From NCBI GenBank assembly GCA_964556225.1, contig CAZKVJ010000008.1, positions 90,710 to 154,709 on the forward strand: a stretch of 64,000 bases of DNA, read 5' to 3'. Of the stretch, positions 60,327-64,000 are shown piece by piece. The translations under genes were made by a program, and so were the position numbers. The notes below the pieces were generated by a model. The model saw nothing but the letters and a program-made list of their open reading frames with translations. It had not been told where the DNA came from and did no database searches. Source of the stretch: CAZKVJ01 sp964556225. Its GTDB lineage: Bacteria; Actinomycetota; Acidimicrobiia; Acidimicrobiales; Ilumatobacteraceae. Positions within the stretch are counted from its first letter, which is position 1; every line of letters begins with the position of its first letter.

Positions 60327-61688
60327 GTGAAGTTCGGGATCTTCTACGAGCACCAGATGGGACGGCCGTGGGAGGCCGACAGCGAGCGGCAGCTCGTGCA
60401 GGACGCCCTCGAACAGGTCGAGCTGGCCGACCGCCTCGGCATCCAGTACGTGTGGGAGGTCGAGCACCACTTCCTCGAGGAGTACAGCCACTCCTCGGCC
60501 CCGGAGGTGTTCCTGTCCGCCTGCAGCCAGCGCACGCGGAACATGCGCCTCGGCCACGGCATCATCCTGACGGCACCCCAGTTCAACCACCCCGCCCGCA
60601 CCGCCGAGCGGGTCGCCATGCTCGATCTGGTGTCGAACGGACGGGTCGAGTTCGGCAGCGGCGAGTCGTCGAGCGAGGCAGAGCTGGCCGGGTTCGGCAT
60701 CAACCCGGCCGAGAAGCGCGACGCCTGGCTCGAGGGCCTCGAGGTCGCACTGCGCTGCATGGTCGAGGTGCCCTTCACCGGCGTCGACGGCCGGTACGTG
60801 CAGATGCCACCTCGCAACGTGGTCCCCAAGCCCGTGCAGTCGCCCCATCCCCCACTGTGGGTGGCCTGCAGCCGGCGCGACACGATCCTGCTCGCCGCCG
60901 AGAAGGGCATGGGCGCGCTGACGTTCGCGTTCATCGACCCGGAAGAGGCACGCAGCTGGGTCAGCGAGTACGAGCGGACGATGGCCGAGCGGTGCGTGCC
61001 GGTGGGGTACGCCGTCAACCCGCAGGTCGCCTGCGTGACCCCGATGATGCTCCACCACGACGAGGAGGAGGCGATCCGTCGCGGGGTCGAGGGCGCGAAC
61101 TTCTTCGGGTACAGCCTCGGCCACTTCTACGTGTTCGGGCGTCACCGTCCGGGTGTCACCGACGTGTGGAGCGAGTACGAGGAGCGGCGCTCGACCCAGG
61201 GCTTCGACCCTGAGGCGGTGGCCCAAGCCGTTCGGGAGGAGCGCCTCGGCGCCAAGGTCGCCGCGGGCGACACCACCGGCCTGCGGGGCGCCATCGGCAC
61301 CCCGGACCAGGTTCGCCAGTACCTCCGCCGCTACGAGGAGGCCGGCGTCGACCAGGTGATCTTCGTGCTGCAGGCGGGCCGCAACCGCCACGAGCACATC
61401 ATGGAGTCGATCGAGCTGTTCGGCCGCGAGGTGCTCCCGGAGTTCCTCGAGCGCGACGAGCCAGCCAGCGCGGCCAAGCGAGACCGGCTGGCACCGGTGG
61501 TCGAAGCAGCGCTGGCCCGCCGGGCCGAGCGGACGGTCGCGACCGACATCGGCGACTACTCGTTCCCGGCGATCCCCCGCCAGTGGGCCGACAGCACCGG
61601 CAACGCCGAGTTCGCCGAACGGCTCGACCGCTTCGCCGACGACCGCGCCGCAGGCCGCTCCGAGCCCCACACCGGTCTCGTGCGCTGA
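60327..61688 (+). CDS. LLM-class flavin-dependent oxidoreductase
   Basis: A 453-residue luciferase-like monooxygenase family protein: MKFGIFYEHQMGRPW at the start, QYVWEVEHHFLEEYSHSSAPEVFLSACSQRTRNMRLGHGIILTAP and ALRGAIGTPDQVRQYLRRYEEAGVDQVIFVLQAGRN. The family is abundant in actinobacteria that use F420 or FMN. The substrate is unknown. The GTG at 60327 has GGGGGG 9 nt upstream, and a possible -10 TAGAGT lies at 60290-60295. Confidence 0.87.
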   Translation: MKFGIFYEHQMGRPWEADSERQLVQDALEQVELADRLGIQYVWEVEHHFLEEYSHSSAPEVFLSACSQRTRNMRLGHGIILTAPQFNHPARTAERVAMLDLVSNGRVEFGSGESSSEAELAGFGINPAEKRDAWLEGLEVALRCMVEVPFTGVDGRYVQMPPRNVVPKPVQSPHPPLWVACSRRDTILLAAEKGMGALTFAFIDPEEARSWVSEYERTMAERCVPVGYAVNPQVACVTPMMLHHDEEEAIRRGVEGANFFGYSLGHFYVFGRHRPGVTDVWSEYEERRSTQGFDPEAVAQAVREERLGAKVAAGDTTGLRGAIGTPDQVRQYLRRYEEAGVDQVIFVLQAGRNRHEHIMESIELFGREVLPEFLERDEPASAAKRDRLAPVVEAALARRAERTVATDIGDYSFPAIPRQWADSTGNAEFAERLDRFADDRAAGRSEPHTGLVR

Positions 61689-61694
61689 GCGCGC

Positions 61695-63032
61695 TCAGCC
61701 GTCGACACCCAGCTCGCGGGCCAGCGTCGAGCGGCGCAGCTTGCCGGTCGGGCTGTGCGGGATCGCGTCGACCCGCACGATCGCCTTCGGCCGCTTGTAG
61801 GGAGCCAGCCGGTCCGCAAGGTAGCGCGCCAGCTCGGCGTCGCTCGCCGATCCGACCACGGCAGCGACCACCCGCTGGCCCCAGTGCTCGTCGTCGACGG
61901 GGAACACCGCCACCTCGGTGACCCCCGGGTGGGCGGCGAGCACCTGCTCGACCTCGAGGGGGTACACGTTCACGCCGCCGCTGATGATCAGGTCGTCGCG
62001 CCGGCCGTCGAGGTACAAGAAGCCGTCGTCGTCGAGGCGTCCGAGGTCGTGCACGGTGAACGCGTCGCCCCGCCAGGCGCCGGCGGTGCGGGCCGGGTCG
62101 CGCCAGTACTCGAACCGGGCGTGACGGGGCACCCGGCACCAGATCGTGCCGTCCGGGTCGGTGCTGAGGCTGCGGCCCGGTCGGGCCCGGCCGACGGTGC
62201 CGGGGCGAGCGAGCCAGTCCCCCGTCGGGCAGGCGGTGAACTGGCCCTCGGTCGACCCGTAGAACTCCCACACCGAACCGTCCGGGAACGCGTCGATGGC
62301 GCGCTCCTTCAGCGCAGCGGGGCACGGCGCGCCGGCATGGGCGACGAGGCGGAACGAGGAGAGGTCGGCCAGCCGGCCGGCGCCGTCGGCGGCCTCGAAG
62401 AGACGCTGGAGGTGCACCGGCGCCACGAACGCGGCGGTCGGGTGGAAGCGCTCGATGGCGCCGGCCATCCCGGCGGGACCACCCGCCAGCACCACGTCAC
62501 CGCCCTCGAGCAGGACGCCGATGCTGAAGCGCAACGGGGCGGAGTGGTGCAGGGGCGACACGATGAGCAGCGTGTCGTCACGGCGAAAGCCCCACAGGTC
62601 GCGCTCCTCGTCGACCAGCGCCTGGGCGTCGCCGGCGGAGAGCACGCCGGTCCACACGCCCTTCGGTCGCCCGGTGGTGCCGCTCGTGTACATCATCGCC
62701 CGGGCCAGCGGCACCGGCGCCAGGTCGGCGTCACCGTCGAAGGCGGCGGCGGCGGCGACGCCGGCGTCGTCGAGCGTGAAGAGCGGCATGGCGTCGTCGA
62801 GGATCAACGCGCGCTCGCGCCCAGTGAGGGCATGGTTCACCAGCACCGGCACGACCCCGCTGCGCAGCGCCCCGATCGCCACGGCCAGGTAGGCCGGCGT
62901 GGTGGGGTCGGCGACCACCGCCACCCGGTCGCCACGGCGGGCGCCGCGGGCGGCCAGTGCCGCGGCCGCCCGGCGCTGTGAGCGCTCGCTGTCGGCGGCG
63001 CGGACGAGGACGGGGTGGGACGCAGCGGACAT
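61695..63032 (-). CDS. AMP-dependent acyl-CoA synthetase/ligase
   Basis: A 445-residue ANL-superfamily enzyme with MMYTSGTTGRPKG (P-loop), EFYGSTEG, YLDGRRDDLIISGGVNVYP and the catalytic lysine in SPTGKLRRSTL. It activates a carboxylate to acyl-AMP and then acyl-CoA. It is about 60-100 residues shorter than typical members, with a reduced N-terminal region. It follows the dehydrogenase gene by 20 nt on the same strand, and the two probably form an operon. Confidence 0.87.
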   Translation of the reverse strand: MSAASHPVLVRAADSERSQRRAAAALAARGARRGDRVAVVADPTTPAYLAVAIGALRSGVVPVLVNHALTGRERALILDDAMPLFTLDDAGVAAAAAFDGDADLAPVPLARAMMYTSGTTGRPKGVWTGVLSAGDAQALVDEERDLWGFRRDDTLLIVSPLHHSAPLRFSIGVLLEGGDVVLAGGPAGMAGAIERFHPTAAFVAPVHLQRLFEAADGAGRLADLSSFRLVAHAGAPCPAALKERAIDAFPDGSVWEFYGSTEGQFTACPTGDWLARPGTVGRARPGRSLSTDPDGTIWCRVPRHARFEYWRDPARTAGAWRGDAFTVHDLGRLDDDGFLYLDGRRDDLIISGGVNVYPLEVEQVLAAHPGVTEVAVFPVDDEHWGQRVVAAVVGSASDAELARYLADRLAPYKRPKAIVRVDAIPHSPTGKLRRSTLARELGVDG

Positions 63033-63052
63033 GGCGCGCCGTGGTCGACCGG

Positions 63053-63925
63053 TCAGTCGATCGCCAGGAGGTGGGCCAGGCTGCTGGTGTCCCAACGGCT
63101 GCCGCCCCGGGCGACGACCTGCGCGTAGAGCTGGTCGACGAGGGCCGTGACGGGCAGCCGGGCACCGTTGCGACGCGCTTGGTCGAGGCAGATGGCCAGG
63201 TCCTTGCGCATCCACTCGACCGCGAAGCCGAAGTCGAACTCGAGTCGGGCCATGGTCCGGGCCCGGTTGTCCATCTGCCACGACTGGGCTGCGCCCTTGG
63301 AGATGACGTCGATCACGCGGTCGACGTCGAGGCCGGCTCGCTGGGCGAAGCTGACGCCCTCGGCCAGCGCCTGGACCAGCCCGGCGATGCAGATCTGGTT
63401 CACCATCTTCGTGAGCTGGCCGGACCCAGCGGGGCCCATCAGCTCGCACGCCCGGGCGTACGCGTCGATCACGCCGCGGGCCCGCTCGAACACCATCAGG
63501 TCGTCGCAGCCGCACATCACCGTGAGCACGCCGTTCTCGGCGCCCGCCTGCCCGCCCGACACGGGTGCATCGACGAAGCCCACGCCGTGCTCGGCGCACG
63601 CTGCCGACAGCTCGCGAGCCAGACCGGCCGAGGCGGTCGTGTGGTCCACGAGCACCGTCCCGGGCTGCATCCCGCGCAGCGCGCCGCCCGGGCCGAGCAC
63701 CACCGAGCGGACGTCGTCGTCGTTGCCGACGCACACGAAGACGATGTCGGCCACCTCGCTCGCCGCCGCCGGGCTCGGGGCTGCCGAGCCGCCGTTCGCC
63801 TCGACCCACAGCATCGCCTTCGACGCCGTGCGGTTGTACACCACCACCTCGTGGCCGGCCATCGCCAGATGCCGGGCCATCGGCCCGCCCATCACGCCGA
63901 GCCCGCAGTACGCCACCCGTGCCAT
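63053..63925 (-). CDS. 3-hydroxyisobutyrate dehydrogenase-family protein
   Basis: A 290-residue NAD(P)-dependent oxidoreductase with Rossmann motif GLGVMGGPMARHL (8-20), the substrate-binding DAPVSGGQAGAENG and the catalytic lysine in GQLTKMVNQ. It oxidises 3-hydroxyacids such as 3-hydroxyisobutyrate or tartronate semialdehyde. The start at 63925 is the family start; an in-frame ATG inside the repeat at 63979 would add 18 residues encoded by the repeat. Confidence 0.9.
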   Translation of the reverse strand: MARVAYCGLGVMGGPMARHLAMAGHEVVVYNRTASKAMLWVEANGGSAAPSPAAASEVADIVFVCVGNDDDVRSVVLGPGGALRGMQPGTVLVDHTTASAGLARELSAACAEHGVGFVDAPVSGGQAGAENGVLTVMCGCDDLMVFERARGVIDAYARACELMGPAGSGQLTKMVNQICIAGLVQALAEGVSFAQRAGLDVDRVIDVISKGAAQSWQMDNRARTMARLEFDFGFAVEWMRKDLAICLDQARRNGARLPVTALVDQLYAQVVARGGSRWDTSSLAHLLAID

Positions 63926-63945
63926 CCCGCCATCATGCCGCCCCG

Positions 63946-63985
63946 GTTCTGGTCCCAGGAAGTAGCGCTGAGCGCTCATTGGTGC
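63946..63985 (+). repeat. Dispersed palindromic repeat, copy 4 (right half divergent)
   Basis: The 40 nt from GTTCTGGTCC to ATTGGTGC are identical to copy 3; after 63985 the sequence differs. On the minus strand it carries an ATG in frame with the dehydrogenase gene, so the repeat would encode MSAQRYFLGPE. It starts 20 nt upstream of that gene's own start. Confidence 0.82.
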
Positions 63986-64000
63986 ACCATTGCTGTTGCG

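Noticed and set aside
26641..63985. The four dispersed repeats as a CRISPR array
   Set aside because: The copies are 3.5-17 kb apart, with genes between them, and no cas genes are present.
47431..63985. The peptide MSAQRYFLGPE as a conserved protein motif
   Set aside because: It is only the translation of the DNA repeat on the minus strand; it appears in unrelated frames wherever the repeat is read.

Overview
The window looks like a chromosomal segment of a high-GC actinobacterium. The most likely class is Acidimicrobiia: ruvCAB, queA-tgt, yajC-secD-secF, apt and rel lie in a row on one strand, a DUF1876 protein and an ECF41 sigma factor are present, CoA-ester and LLM-flavin enzymes are common, and many genes appear leaderless (a TANNNT box 6-8 nt before the start codon). 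The class assignment is an inference from gene content. I saw no rRNA, tRNA, CRISPR array, prophage or transposase. Genes are tightly packed, often with 1-4 nt overlaps, and no gene-free stretch exceeds about 200 nt.

Layout. 1-8042 is a sulfur island: a partial alkylsulfatase, the siroheme dehydrogenase, then cysH-cysD-cysN-sumT with an ssuB/ssuC-like importer, and a convergent TauD-type dioxygenase. 8050-9724 is an arsenic module (cadI/arsI, arsR, arsM). 9768-12709 holds glcD and a TPP enzyme. 12808-16002 (minus strand) has a broken ctaA and an SCP2-like / FAD oxidoreductase / SCP2-like operon. 16197-29636 is the conserved minus-strand block rel, apt, secF, secD, yajC, tgt, queA and ruvB, ruvA, ruvC, split at 24398-27431 by an ECF41 sigma factor with its FAD oxidoreductase partner and by a dienelactone hydrolase. 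29698-36822 holds a peroxiredoxin, a ClC transporter, an intradiol-dioxygenase-like lipoprotein, a membrane methyltransferase-like protein, an acyltransferase and a GH3 glycosidase. 36877-39892 is a nitric-oxide-type module (nsrR, ywiC-like, ric) with a translationally coupled mraY. 39870-47422 carries an acyltransferase, a ceramidase-like protein, a TetR-controlled heterodimeric ABC exporter and nagA. 47497-54025 is catabolic (thiolase, sulfatase with an SRPBCC protein, a second TPP enzyme, DUF1876, a CoA transferase). 54114-58967 has an acyltransferase, small proteins, a zinc ABC importer, and bacterioferritin with its ferredoxin. 59049-64000 has an aminotransferase, an LLM flavin enzyme, an AMP-ligase and a 3-hydroxyisobutyrate-dehydrogenase-like protein.

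How the genes work together. Sulfate is activated by CysDN and reduced by an iron-sulfur CysH. Siroheme is made by separate SumT and dehydrogenase proteins, presumably for a sulfite reductase encoded elsewhere. Organosulfur compounds may be scavenged by SsuBC, the TauD-like enzyme and the alkylsulfatase. Metal homeostasis is visible at three loci: ArsR-controlled arsenic genes, a zinc importer with a Zur-like box, and bfd-bfr with an IdeR/DtxR-like box. The ECF41 sigma factor appears to control its own operon through a TGTCAC-N17-CGTC promoter.

The most notable unexplained item is a family of about 50-nt palindromic intergenic repeats (26641, 30210, 47431, 63946). All four copies have the same orientation and share a 5' half; one folds into a near-perfect 22-bp hairpin and another extends a reading frame. 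A separate 16-bp hairpin at 1158-1205, a GGGT tandem tract at 41277, a truncated heme A synthase and a leaderless 10-codon leader ORF are further points to check.
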